Assembly: GCA_003427395.1 (NCBI GenBank)
Contig: BFEA01000167.1
Location: 2,200,445 to 2,230,446, forward strand
DNA length: 30,002 nt
Direction: 5' to 3'
DNA from: Chara braunii
Taxonomy: Eukaryota; Streptophyta; Charophyceae; Charales; Characeae
A model generated the notes under the pieces. That model searched no databases. It was given only the letters and a program-made list of their open reading frames with translations, and was not told where the DNA came from. The stretch's first letter is position 1, and each line of letters starts with the position of its first letter. Both the position numbers and the translations under genes were made by a program. Shown here piece after piece: positions 17,330-27,754 of the stretch.

Positions 17330-17765
17330 GGCGGAGGGGGAGCGGGAGGAGGAGCGAGAGTGGGAGGAGTGAAAAAAGGAGTGGGAAAAGGAGGAGGAGC
17401 GGGAGGAGAAGCGGGAGAAGGAGTGGGAAGGGAAACGGGAAGGGGCGGAGGAGGTGCGGGAGGAGGAGCGGGAGCGGGAGAAGGAGCAGGAGGAGGAGCG
17501 CGAGGAGGAGCGCGAGGAGGAGCGGCAGGGAAAACGGGGAAGGGATTAGGAGCGGGAGAAGGAGCACGAGGGGAAATAGGAAGGGCCGGAGGAGGGGTGG
17601 GAGGAGGAGCGGGAGGAGAGTGGGAGGGGAAACGGGGAGGGGCTTAATGAACGTGCGGGAGGTGGAGGAGCGGGAGGAGGAGAAGCAGGAGAAGGAGCTG
17701 GAGGAGTGGGAGGAGGAATGGGGCGAAGAGCAGGAGAGGAAGCGGGAGGAGCAGGAGGGAGTTTC
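17330..17765 (+). repeat. Polypurine minisatellite (GGGAGGAGGAGC)n
   Basis: About 435 nt are nearly all G and A on the plus strand, built from GGGAGGAGGAGC, GGGAGAAGGAG and GGAAACGGG words with interspersed C. Frames in all readings stay open only through composition (Gly/Arg/Glu or Pro/Leu/Ser) and are not genes. It can form triplex or G-rich structures. Confidence 0.75.
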
Positions 17766-17794
17766 CTTTATTTGATTTGAAAGAAAAAAACAGA

Positions 17795-18885
17795 CGGGAA
17801 ATGACGGGAAACATGCAGCGAGGGAGGTGGGAAGGTGGGGGCAAAGGAGGAAGGCGGGAGTAAAGGAGGAAGAGGGAAAGCTGTGGAGACTAAGAGGGAG
17901 GACAAGGTAGGTGATGGTCATGAAGTTGGAGATGGATATCGTTTCTGTCTGCTGTATGGACCTTTTTTTTTATGTTTTTTGAGGTCGCTACAACTTCCCC
18001 GTTATTTTCCATGCAGAGGGGATTGAAAATGATGGGAAAGATGCGGCGAGGAAGCTGCCCAAACGTGGGAATAAAGGTGGAGGAGGTAAGGTCATGGATA
18101 TGAAGAGGGAGGAGGAGGGTAGGTGATGGAGATGACGATGGACGTGCCCGTTATTTCTGCCTAATGTACGGGAAAAAGCACTGTTCTTTCTCTGTTCATT
18201 TTCTTCCCCCTGCCCGTCCCTGCTTCCGTTGGGTTTCGTCTTTTACCGGATTGTTTCGTGGAGCAATTTCTTTTTTTTCTTTCTTTCATGAAACAAGCTT
18301 GCTACAGCAATTCAAGAGAAATCCCAGCGGCAGGCCTTTCCATTTGCCGACAGAAACATTACGGGAAACATGCAGTGAGGGAGGCGGGAAGTTACGAGCG
18401 AAGGAGTAGTAGGGAAGGTGATGGACATGAAGATGGAGATGGACATGGTTTCTGCCTGCTGTAGACCTTTTTTTCTGTTATGCGCTTTTTTTTTTTTTTT
18501 TTTTGGTTGCTACAACTTTCCCGTCATTTTCCATCAGGACGGGGTGGAAAGTGATGGGAAAGATGCTGCAAGGGAGCTGCTGAAAGGTGGGAGGGAGTCA
18601 AGAAGGAGGAGGGAAGGTGATGGGCATGAAGAGGGCAGCGGTGGGTAGGTGATGGAGATGAAGATGACATGTGTGTCGTTCCTCACAGTAGTATGGATGG
18701 ACCTTTTGTATTTTTTTATTTTTTTTTTGACGTTGGTACACCGTTCTACTCATTTCCCACCTGGAGGAGATGGAAAACATGGGAAGCATGCAGCGAGGGA
18801 GGTGCGAAGTTGGGACTAAAGGAGGATGAAGAAAGGAGATGCAATGGAGATGCACGTAGGGTCTGCCTGAAGTCGGTACACGTTA
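17795..18885 (+). repeat. Complex tandem repeat, five units of about 190-300 bp
   Basis: Two marker phrases alternate. GGGAAA(C/G)ATGC(A/G)GCGAGG(G/A)AG occurs near 17807, 18038, 18362, 18556 and 18780. GGTGATGG...GA(T)GGA(T/C)..TTTCTGCCTG occurs near 17912, 18122, 18416, 18648 and 18835. Most units also contain a T8-T20 run followed by CTACAACTT(T)CCCGT(T/C)ATTTTCCAT. Unit spacing varies (about 186-296 bp). The array follows directly on the purine minisatellite, whose words reappear inside the units. No coding function is supported. Confidence 0.7.
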
Positions 18886-19164
18886 GAGCGAGACGCGAAG
18901 TGGATTCCTATCAATCTTCCTGTAACATAGACTTCTGACTGTCATCATCATAATTTCCATTGCACTGTCCTGACCACCACTGTTTCTATTCTCCGCCCAG
19001 TCCTCCTCCCACTCATCCACGTCCCCTACCCCTCCTCTTCATCTTCTTCTACCACTCTCTTGCCTGGCTATGCACTACCCCCTCCCTCACTCTCTACCTA
19101 CCTTCCCCCTCCTCTTCATGTCCTTTGCAGACTGGTCAATCTTCAACACAGTCTATTTGAGCAC
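18886..19164. other. Intergenic spacer
   Basis: A C/T-rich stretch (about 18990-19120) with CCTCCTCC/CTTCC words and no recognisable gene. It lies just outside the left arm of the second inverted-repeat structure. Confidence 0.4.
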
Positions 19165-19415
19165 ATATACGTCAAACAGAGCTGGGCAGCAAACCGTAGG
19201 CACAGAAGGAGAAGAGGACAATAAACGAGGGGCTGTGATAAACTGTTTCGTGAGATTTTCTCTGACTCATCAGGAGGCTGAACCCTCAACAGTCTGCAGA
19301 ATCCCCAGACTGATTACACTGTAAGTGATAATCCAAAGCATCAAGGACTGCCGGACAACTGATACCCTGGGGCCATGTACCACTTGCACCGTTGAGTTGA
19401 GCTAGCTCAACGGTG
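19165..19415 (+). repeat. Left arm of a large inverted repeat
   Basis: Two blocks have reverse-complement partners right of retrotransposon 2. Block A (19165-19238: CGTCAAACAGAGCTGGGCAG, AAACCGTAGGCA, AACGAGGGGCTGTGA) matches 29222-29298 inverted. Block B (19368-19396: GGGGCCATGTACCACTTGCA, CCGTTGAG) matches 29112-29141 inverted with three mismatches in 28. Block order is mirrored, as expected for arms of one structure. Block B runs into a hairpin, CACCGTTGAG/CTCAACGGTG (19387-19396 / 19406-19415), with the palindrome TTGAGCTAGCTCAA in its middle. Confidence 0.6.
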
Positions 19416-19817
19416 TCACAGCTTTTTAAGCATTTTTTAATTCGCTATTTTTTAATGTGCGGACGTTCTCTTCTTATCATTTTTTTCTATTTTATTTTTT
19501 TCACGCACACATGACCACGCAGGGTCACAATGAGGAAAACAAGACACCGTTAGGAAAAGAACTTCCTCTTGAATGCACCTACACCCTAAACGCGGCCAAA
19601 TTCAACAAGGCTTGTGTGAAAGTACTACCTGTTGGCTGGACGATCGCCTGGTTGCACCTATACCCTAAACGAGGCCAAATTCAACGACGCGTGTGTGAAA
19701 GTACTACCTGTTGGCTGGACGATCGCCTGGTTGCTCCGTTTTCAGCGTTGGGCTTGGGACGGTACGGTACTATGATACGTCAGAAGCCAGACTCGTTATC
19801 TCAATGTGAATAAAAGT
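19416..19817. repeat. Interior of the inverted-repeat host, with a 79-bp tandem duplication
   Basis: 19575-19653 is repeated directly at 19654-19732 (GCACCTA(C/T)ACCCTAAACG... to ...GATCGCCTGGTT), with a handful of changes. The rest is AT-rich non-coding sequence. AAAGT at 19813-19817 is the left target duplication of retrotransposon 2. Confidence 0.7.
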
Positions 19818-20920
19818 TGTGAGGAACAAGCCCTCAAAGGGCCCTATCAGACATCACATTGTTCTGGGCTAAGGCCCCCAGCAAGCCAAGTGCCCGCCCT
19901 AAGTGAAGGGAGGCCTGAATATTCGTTAAAGGCAAAATTCGACATTTCCATATGTGGGTATTCCGGCTCTCACAGCACGCCAGTTGGTTGGGAAGACGCG
20001 TGAGCCTCACATTGCTGTGTCATACAGTTGGCCCAGGCCTTGACAGTTGCGCCTGGGCACACTTACACAAAGCAGGGCCCATACATTGGGAAACAGGCCT
20101 TCGGCCTTTGCAAAACGCAGTAGTGCCAACGCACCTGCCTGGGAGCCCTGCACAGATGCAGCAAACAGTCCAAGTCTGGAGACTCAGGCCGTGCCCAACT
20201 GTAAAGGGCCCAGGTCCTCAACTGTAGTCTCGGGCCTGGGCGCAGGGTCTGGGACCCAACCGGAAGCTACTGGAAGCTTCCAGCCAGGCCACACGCAGCA
20301 TCCAGGGAGCTGCCACTTCCACAAAAGGAATGAGGCAGCCCAGACCAGGCATGCTGGCCAGTGCAGGCAATGCGGAAGTGCTGCTGCGCTCTCGCTTGAT
20401 GCTGCGCTGCTGCCAAGGGCGCTGACGGGGCGCAAGAGGTGTAGTGGGGCGCTGCAGGGCAGCGGGGCGCAGGCAGCCATAGCCGGGCTGCTGGGCGCCA
20501 GGGGGTACAGCGGATGATCAGGTGGTCTTCAGGGAAGGAGGCGCTGTGTGGGGTAATCAAGGTCTGATTGAGGGTGACGAGATACGTACCTNGTACATGA
20601 AGAGAGGTCGACGATGGTGTTGGCAGTCATGTACATTGGTCTTCGTGTGTCAAAGTGATCCTGTTGCGTGAACCAGCTGTAGGTAGGATAGTTGGGTAGA
20701 GTAGGCTGGGCTCTGAGCGCCAGACAGAGCAGAGCGAGTTTGGATATTGTGTTGGTGTGGCCTACGGGCTTGGACATTGGCTCATTACTTCATTGTATTG
20801 CTCTATATGGATGGTTTTCTCGGTGCATTTGTACTCTCTGCTTGGGACATGACTACTTGGGCAGCTGTGTGATTTCGCAATTTGGTTTTATGTATGTCGC
20901 TCACACTCATATTCCTTGCA
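19818..20920 (+). repeat. 5' LTR of retrotransposon 2
   Basis: The LTR is 1,103 bp, the same length as its partner. It includes the perfect palindrome CTGGAAGCTTCCAG near 20270. A TATA-like CTATATGG (about 20801-20808) is a candidate promoter, with the downstream 110 nt then acting as R-U5. An N at 20592 corresponds to A in the other LTR. Open frames inside the LTR are on both strands and not conserved as proteins. Confidence 0.92.
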
Positions 20921-20923
20921 ATT

Positions 20924-20935
20924 TTGTATCGGAGC
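20924..20935 (+). promoter_or_regulatory. Primer-binding site remnant
   Basis: TTGTATCGGAGC starts three bases after the LTR and matches the initiator-Met site TGGTATCAGAGC at 10 of 12 positions. It is most likely the mutated original primer site. Confidence 0.7.
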
Positions 20936-22207
20936 TGGTTGGTGATCGCCGCTTACCTGGCACCAGCGATATTGTGACTTGGTGCGCTGACGATGCTTCA
21001 TGTGCAGTAAGGATACTTTGGCGCTGGTTGGTTAGCGGGTCCTAGGTGGAGAGGCCGGCCGCTGGAAGACTGTGGCGACAGTGTGGGAGCTGTGGCGACA
21101 GCGGGTGTATGCATGATGATGAGAGTATGCTGATGTGGCATTTTGGCGGAGGTGGCACTGCATTGCGTTGTGGGTGGTACCGAGGCTAATGACCGGTCAT
21201 CAAAATGCACGTCGGCCCAATTGGTGAGAAATCTGTGGTTGGGGGCAGCTATCTCCAGGTACGTTGTTCCCATTCCTTATCTACCCTCTCAATCTCTTTT
21301 TACCATGAGGAAGTGAGTCCAACTTGAGTGTCCTCTCTTTCGGAAAGGAGTCGTATGCGCTCTATCTTGAGAGACGACATTCTTCCCGGTGGCGCATCTG
21401 GCAGGAGAGGGCGGTGCCTCTGAAGGGCCCTGGTCGAAGCACGGGTCACGGGGACCATGCCAACCCATGGGTATTAGTACACGCAGGCCATGCTACTTTG
21501 TCCATTGAGGCTCTTTGTTGCGCTGATAGAAGGGGTGTGCGGACTGACCAGTCCTATGTAGACGCTCCCAGACCGTCTATAAACATTTTTGGTTGGGGTC
21601 TGAACTGTCCACTGACTGTGATCATCGTCCTGATTGCGTTAAAGAATTCCTGAGGGCTCTTGGGGGCTGTGCAAAAATTGCCTCTTGATCAGCCAGATCA
21701 GTCAGATGTAAGGCTCGTTGCACGCGAGGGTAAATAAAGGGCAGGCTGGTCATAAGCATACTTCTTGGGCACAGGAGTGGGCCGTGGTTGGACACCTTAG
21801 ACATCGCAACTTGATGATGCTCATAGGTACGTTGGATACAGGGGAAGGGGATTCCAATTGTGAACTCAATTGTACATCACTAAATTATCCATTGTGTATA
21901 CATCTGCCCACTGTAGTTTATTTTATCTTGCTTAGTTGGTTGACAGGCTGCTAACACCTAACAGACAGCTTAGAGTAGGACTATAATCTACCATAGTCAG
22001 TTCTTCTTAAAGCTTCTGTGCAGAACTAATCAAAGATAGAGGTAGACTACCTGTGTACAGTTTGTGTAGGTGTTGTTGAGGCCGCTTGACTAGTAGTCTA
22101 GGTAACTCGCCGGACACCAATTATTTTGTTTATTTTTAGAACCGGTCATACGCATGCTGCGGTAGATCCCAAAGAGGACATTAGTGCAGACAGCGTCTGC
22201 CTAGCCC
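20936..22207 (+). other. Leader of retrotransposon 2
   Basis: About 1.27 kb between primer site and gag ATG, of balanced composition. It lacks the hairpin series and pyrimidine tract of element 1. The only recurrent phrase I noticed is GCTGTGGCGACAG / CTGTGGCGACAGC near 21070-21100. No gene is recognised. Confidence 0.5.
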
Positions 22208-23677
22208 ATGAGCGGATCAAAGGGTGGGGAGGATAGATCTGACGATAGGAGGCAGATACGACGGGATACCGGTAGGATACCCGTTGTGTTCCATGTTCTA
22301 CTACCAGGAGACGAGAAAAGGCTTAGGGCCGAGACAAGGGCCCGCAATCTAGAGACTGCGAGACATGCAACAACGGCGGTTGAACGCGCATTAGCAGTAG
22401 CAGCAGCTAGCGCGGTAGCAATGGCTACCTCTTCAGCCACTTCCGCAGCAAACTCTACTGGTCATGCGACCAGTTCACAGTCCATCTCCAGTACGTCAGG
22501 AGCTGGCATTAGTCAGATGGTGGGTTTGCAGTTCGGCTCGCCACCTCCACGCACCCGGGAGCAGATGGAGCTCCAGCAAGTAGAGAGGATTCACTTAAGG
22601 TTAGAGGAGGAACTCAGACAGGCTACTAAGAGAGAGAAAGAGATTAGAGACAAAAGTGTCAGACTAGAGGGTAGGGAGGCAGACAAGGCTGCATAGGAGG
22701 GGTTAGATCACTCGACCCTTAGCAATAATGAAAAGATTCTTAAGGCGAGCATCCTGTCCATGCATGCATACATGGACAGTAAGCTGGATACAATCTAGGA
22801 CACCTTGGACCAGATCCTGAATGCCATGCACAAGCCAGGAATCAGGCCAACAGTCTTGTTGTCGATGCTATTCTCAGCGACGTCAGACCCCTATGTCGCT
22901 CAGTCCGGACCACCACCAAGTGGTACATCAACGACAACCCTATCTCAGACTGTTGCTTCTTCATCTTCCGGTCCAGCAACTGGTGCTACACCACAGTCGC
23001 CACCTATCTCGCCAGTGGGACACCAATTTCCTTGGTATTCCAAGACCCCTCTGAAACCACCTCCAACCTTCTCAGGAGACAAGAAGGACGAGGCTCTCGA
23101 CACGTGGTTGAGAACGGTTCCAGTCTGGGTGAGGGCAAAGAGGACGTTGATAGAAGAGGAAGTGATAACTGTTGCATCCTACTTAGAGGGTTCAGCAACT
23201 CGCTGGCTTAATGGATTGGTTGCTTCAAAGAGTTTCGACAGGAACATGGGTGATTGGGCGCAGACCCACACCCAAGAGAGTTTTATGGACTTGGTGGAGG
23301 CTCGATGGCACAACCCTCAGCAGACACAGATTGTCACTGATGGGCTACTGAAGCTTGATGCTAGGAAGTACAAGTCAGTGAGAGAGCTTACCACGACCGT
23401 AGAACGCCTGATTGTCGTCCCAGGAGTGGAGTACAATCTACAAGTCTTGCTAACCATGTTATTGAGATGTTTTCCCACAGACATCAAGAACTTATTAGCC
23501 GGTGAGGCTCGTAGAGAGTATCATACCCTTGAGACATTCAGCAAGAAGGCCCTAGACTTAGAGGCTACGTTGGGTAGTGCTCAAACCTCTTCTACGGACG
23601 GGAGGAAGAAGAAGACTCCACAAGAATGGAAGAAGAAGGGTAGTCGATTGATGATGGTTGATTCCGAAGGGAATTAA
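22208..23677 (+). pseudogene. gag: gag (retrotransposon 2)
   Basis: ATG 22208 opens a frame interrupted by TAG at 22694-22696 and at 22796-22798, and closed by TAA at 23675-23677. The N-terminal 160 codons have an Ala/Ser-rich stretch and then a charged, probably coiled-coil segment (EQMELQQVERIHLRLEEELR and onward). The Gag capsid domain is in the part after 23030: PPTFSGDKKDEALDTWL, ASYLEGSATRWLNGL, a helix around FMDLVEARW, and YKSVRELTTTVERL. This is the usual plant gypsy Gag layout. The stops are all one C-to-T or G-to-A step from sense codons, suggesting deamination decay. Confidence 0.85.
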
Positions 23678-24050
23678 ACTGAAATCGATGATGTTTTCGA
23701 ACTTGTGGTGGGTGCAGAGTTAGACGGGGAGGAAAGTGCTGAGGGTAGCAACCTCGCCACAGTAGTTAAGACTTAGGCAGTGGGCCGCGGCAAGGGCGGT
23801 CAACAAAGGAGTCAGGGGCAGACCGCTAACCCAAACAAGATAGCTGCTTGGGTTAGAGCAGGCTTGGATCAAGAAGTGTGGCGGGACCGTTGGTAGCGTG
23901 GTGCTTGCATAAACTGCGGCGAGTACGGCCATACGCAGTTAAATGCAAGAACCCGAAGGTCTCGCAAAAGATCCCTCCTAAGGGTGGGTTTCCTTCTTCT
24001 CAGTCTGGGGCCTCTACGAGCTCCAGCTCGGGAAACACTTAGGGCTGGTA
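23678..24050 (+). pseudogene. gag: gag C-terminus with broken zinc knuckle (retrotransposon 2)
   Basis: The gag frame continues in phase through TAG at 23774-23776 and TAG at 23894-23896. It reaches a nucleocapsid knuckle, CINCGEYGH, at 23906-23932. The fourth ligand, TGC at 23944-23946, is in another frame because one base is missing just before it. The motif is therefore recognisable as C-x2-C-x4-H-x4-C but split. A Ser/Pro-rich linker follows. Confidence 0.72.
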
Positions 24051-24110
24051 GAAGATGTAGCTGCTTCTACTCTCGTTGAAGCGGGTGATGTACCCTCCCC
24101 GGTTCAAGAG

Positions 24111-24809
24111 TTGGCCAAAGCTATTGACTCATTAGTCACCCCGCAGACGCATTCGGACCTAACTATACTTTCAAGTTGTACGTTGGATGTGTCTGAAGCC
24201 TTAGAGGACCCTCAAGGTGAGTGGTCGGCAAGGGACCCTCGTGAGTCCTGGGTGGCACTGAGTAGAGGTCCTAGAGGGGAGCACTTCGTTGTGGAAGTTG
24301 GTGTGGGTGGTCGCAAGTGCGGCGCCTTCGTAGACATTGCCTCCACGCGAAACTTCATAAGTCGCGACTTCGTTGACAGACTGTGTCTAAAGGACCGGGT
24401 GCAGTGCCTTAGTAGACCGGTAGCATCTACTTTGGCCAACAAAAAGCGCATGATGGTGGAGGACTACTTTAAAGATGTAGTTTGCACCTTCCCCTACCCA
24501 GGAGGAGAAATAAACCATAAGATATCATTCCTGGTGAGCGACGAGTTGCCCTTTGACATGTTATTGGGCATGTACTACCTCAAGGTTGCCAAGCCCCAGT
24601 TCGACTGGGATAAAAAGGTGTTGAAGCACGAGTTGCCTAATGGGAGGACCATTAGAATGACCAAGTATAAAGCCAGTATGTTAATAGACTCCTATAGGTG
24701 CTTATGCACATCTGCCTTGTATAACCACTATAAACAAAACCAAGAGGAAGGAATGTACCTAGTCTATGTCTCTGCAAAAGGGGAGGCCATTAAAACACCC
24801 CAGAGATAG
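24111..24809 (+). pseudogene. pol: pol: retropepsin-like protease (retrotransposon 2)
   Basis: The reading shifts again, giving 232 codons. The protease core reads VEVGVGGRKCGAFVDIASTRNFIS. The family normally has D-S/T-G followed by A-T/S-x-N/S-F-I-S; here the Asp (24333-24335) is kept but the next two residues are Ile-Ala. The later LPFDMLLGMYYL segment matches the second conserved region of retropepsins (usually DVILGMDWL), and MDWL is YYL here. Cleavage activity is therefore unlikely. The end of the frame overlaps the RT frame around 24797-24809. Confidence 0.8.
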
Positions 24810-25507
24810 AGACCATCGTCGCTAAGTACCCTGATCTGTTCGAGGAACCCTCGGGAGGCATAGATAGGGAGGTTGTCCATGCCATAGAGATCATCCCAGG
24901 TAGCAAGCCACCTAAAGGGAGAATCTATAGAATGGCTCCGACCGAGTTGGGCGAGCTTCGTCGGCAACTGAAAGAGCTCACAGAAAAGGGTTGGATACGA
25001 CCTAGCACTTCCCCCTTTGCCTTACTAGTCCTGTTTGTTCCAAAGAAAGGGGGAACACTAAGGTTGTGCATTGATTATAGAGGCCTCAATGCCATCACCG
25101 TTAAGAACGCAGAGCCTCTACCACGCATCGACGACCTATTGGATAGGGTGCAGGGATGTAAGTACTATACAAAGATAAATTTAAAATCCGACTACCATCA
25201 GATTGCCATAAGACCAGAGGACCAACACAAAACCGCATTTCAGACCAGGTACGGTCTGTATGAGTTTGTGGTGATGCCCTTTGGCCTTTGCAATGTGTCG
25301 GGTTCATTCCAGCACGCCATGAATAGGATCTTCAATGACTACTTAGATAAGTTCGTTGGCGTGTACCTCGACGATATACTTATCTTTAGTAGAATTGTCG
25401 AGGAGCATGCTGTAGACAAAGTACTTTCACTCCTCCGACAGCACAAGTATAAGATAAACGCAGAGAAATGTGAATTCGGTCGCTCGAATCTTATACTTGG
25501 GTCATGA
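24797..25507 (+). pseudogene. pol: pol: reverse transcriptase (retrotransposon 2)
   Basis: From PEIETIVAKYPDLFEEPSGG the frame runs through the RT fingers and palm: LTEKGWIRPSTSPFA, RLCIDYRGLNAITVKN, MPFGLCNVSGSFQ, and the YLDD box at 25364-25375. Motif A reads YTKINLKSDYHQ. The family's first catalytic Asp (as in KIDL / KFDL) is Asn, and the following Gly is Asp. Polymerase activity would be lost even without the stops. The frame breaks near 25490, where the sequence continues one frame over. Confidence 0.88.
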
Positions 25508-26015
25508 AGTATCCGCGGACGGGATTAGGCCCGAAGATGTGAAGGTGGCTAGCATTAGGGACTGGCCACGACCCCAGTCTGTGACTGAGGTCAGATCATT
25601 CTTGGGAATGTGTGGTTATTACCGCAACTTCGTAAAGAACTATAGCACGATCGCATCTCCCTTGACTGATCTAACTCGACTTGACACACCATGGGACTGG
25701 ACCGATGAGTGTGAGGCAACTTTCAAGCGCTTGAAGCATGCTCTCACGCACCATGAGGTTCTCATGGTACCTGACCTGCAAAGGCCATTTGTTGTAACTA
25801 CTGACGCAAGGCAATATGGCATAGGCACAGTGCTGGCTCAGCAGGAAGGGAAAAAGTTGAGACCGGTCGAATACATGAGCAAAAAGATGCCATCAAAGAA
25901 GTTGGCAAAGTCCACCTACGAGAGGGAACTCTACGCTATCTACAAGGCACTTGTCCACTGGAGACACTATCTGTTAGGAAGGTTCTTCTATTTGAAAACT
26001 GACCATCAGAACTGA
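25470..26015 (+). pseudogene. pol: pol: RT thumb/connection and RNase H (retrotransposon 2)
   Basis: It continues RT with ILYLGHEVSADGIRP, the connection motif VTEVRSFLGMCGYYRNFV, and RNase H with VTTDARQYGIGTVLAQ, VEYMSKKMPSKKL and STYERELYAIYKAL. The insertion of element 1 is absent: only about seven residues link LAQ to LRPVEYMS. A 13-nt tandem duplication, AACTGACCATCAG (25997-26009 and 26010-26022), breaks the frame at the KTDHQ motif. Confidence 0.87.
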
Positions 26016-26019
26016 CCAT

Positions 26020-26839
26020 CAGACCCCTCAAGTGGATCAAGACACAACCGGTTCTCTCCAATGCACTCAAACGCTGGATTGAAGTCATAGGTCAGTATGA
26101 CTTCAAACTAGACTATGTGAAGGGAGAGTACAACAAGGTTGCAGATGCGTTGTCTAGAAGGGCAAATTACCTGGGTGCGCTGATTTCTGACTGTGGCCTA
26201 TCTGAGGACGTGACTCGATCTATTGAGGAAACCTACAAGGAAGATCCTATCACGATGGACAACATCAACAAACTTCAGGCTAAAGACAAGGCCACCACTG
26301 ACGAGTTTGTGATGGTGGATGGGTTGCTCTTTCTTGAGAAGGCAGAGTTTAAGAGATTAGTTGTTCAATCTAGGGAAGATGTGAGTAGTTTGTTCTTAGG
26401 AGAATGCCACGACGCAACGGGACATTTCGGCTATAAGAAGGCTAGTGCTAACTTAGTACAACGATTTTGGTGGCCTAACATGCTGGACGATACAAAGAAG
26501 TACGTACAGACCTGTCAGGTCTGTCAGCTGGACAAGCCGCGGACTCAAGCTCCACTTGGGTTACTCAAGCCTCTACCCATTCCTGCTGGTCCAGGGCAGA
26601 GTATCTCCATGGACTTCATGGATACTCTCATGATCAGCAAGAATGGCAAGAGGCACATCGTCGTCATAGTGGATAGGTTCACTAAGTACGCTAGACTAAT
26701 CGCCATGCTAGAGACTCCCAGGAGTGAGCACGTAATCAAGTTATTCATGGACAACTGGGTGTGTGACTTTGGACTTCCAAAAACGATCGTCAGTGACAGA
26801 GATGTACGTTTCAAGCGAGATGTGGGAGAAGGTCGCTGA
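26020..26839 (+). pseudogene. pol: pol: RNase H end and integrase (retrotransposon 2)
   Basis: After the duplication the frame resumes with RPLKWIKTQ and the VADALSRR end of RNase H. The integrase zinc finger is complete: ECHDATGHFGYKKA and TCQVCQLD give His-His-Cys-Cys. The core has SMDFMDTL (Asp at 26612-26614) and VSDRDVRF (Asp at 26795-26797). The frame then fails; the Glu-bearing helix is in the next segment. Confidence 0.87.
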
Positions 26840-27716
26840 ACAAATGGGCAGCCAGCTTCAGATGACTTCTGGGAATCAGCCCGAAGCAAATGGGCAGGCT
26901 GAACAAATGAACCAAATGGTGCAGCATCTGCTGAGGCATTACATGAAGCCCAACCAGGATGACTGGGATGAAAAATTACCTCTCATCGCCACCCTGTACA
27001 ACAACGTTGTACACAGCACCACTGGCGTCAGTCCTAATCAACTGCATCTGGGGTGGAAGCCTAGATCTGCTCTAGACTTCCTCCTGCCTGAAAACCGAAC
27101 TGCTGCAACTCCTGGAACCATTGAATTTGGTGTCCAGTATGAGAAACTGTTGCAGCAGACTTTCGAACACATCAAGAAATCTCAGGAAGCCATGATTGCT
27201 TCTGAGAACAAGCGTCACCGACAGTCCACATTTCAGGTAGGGGAACGTGTCTGGGTCAAGGCTAGTGAGTTGGGACAGGAGTTTGGCGTCTCAAGGAAAC
27301 TAATGCCTCAGTATTTCGGTCCCTGGGAAGTCCTAGACATTGTGGGGAATGATTTGGATGGTCCCTCGTACGTCATTCGTATTCTTGGTCACTTACGCAC
27401 TTACCTTGTTTTTCACGCCTCCAAGCTTGCACCTTTCGCTGAGACAGCACAGTTCCCATCACGGAGATCTATGCTGCCCCCAACCATGGATGGCCACGTG
27501 GATGTTGACGACATCCTGGATCACAGAGACACGCGTGTTCCCAAGCCACATGGCAGGGGAAGACCTCCCAAACCTGCGAGGGAATACAGAGTACATTTCA
27601 GGCATCATACAGATCCGAAGGAAGATCGATGGATTTCAAGGGAGGAACTTGTCAGGACAACTCCTCAGATCGTGGCGGATTATGAGAAGAAACGGAAGGG
27701 GAAGGCACCAGCATGA
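26800..27716 (+). pseudogene. pol: pol: integrase C-terminus and chromodomain-like tail (retrotransposon 2)
   Basis: EMWEKVAEQMG and NQPEANGQAEQMNQ carry the third catalytic residue, Glu, at 26901-26903, about 35 residues after the second Asp apart from the indel. FQVGERVWVKASEL, PQYFGPWEVLDIVG and FHASKLAPF follow. The tail (about 27500-27700) has DDILDHRDTR, then EYRVHFRHHTDPKEDRWISREEL. It has the length and pattern of a chromodomain but lacks most aromatic cage residues, as in the divergent chromodomain class of some plant chromoviruses. A basic KKRKGKAPA end precedes TGA. Confidence 0.85.
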
Positions 27717-27741
27717 AGCATCTCAGCGGACTTTCGAAGCT

Positions 27742-27754
27742 AAGGGGGATGGAA
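27742..27754 (+). promoter_or_regulatory. Polypurine tract
   Basis: AAGGGGGATGGAA abuts the 3' LTR. This is the expected plus-strand priming site, and it fixes the LTR start at TGTGAGG. Confidence 0.9.

Noticed and set aside
17129-17921. Several overlapping 170-200-codon frames on both strands
   Set aside because: All fall on the GA-rich minisatellite, which lacks stop codons by composition. Translations are Gly/Arg/Glu or Pro/Leu/Ser repeats in every frame.
20047-20560. Open frames of 97-156 codons on both strands of the LTR
   Set aside because: The copy at 27984-28497 carries frame-length changes (156 versus 104 codons on the plus strand) and the frames overlap on both strands. They are LTR sequence, not genes.
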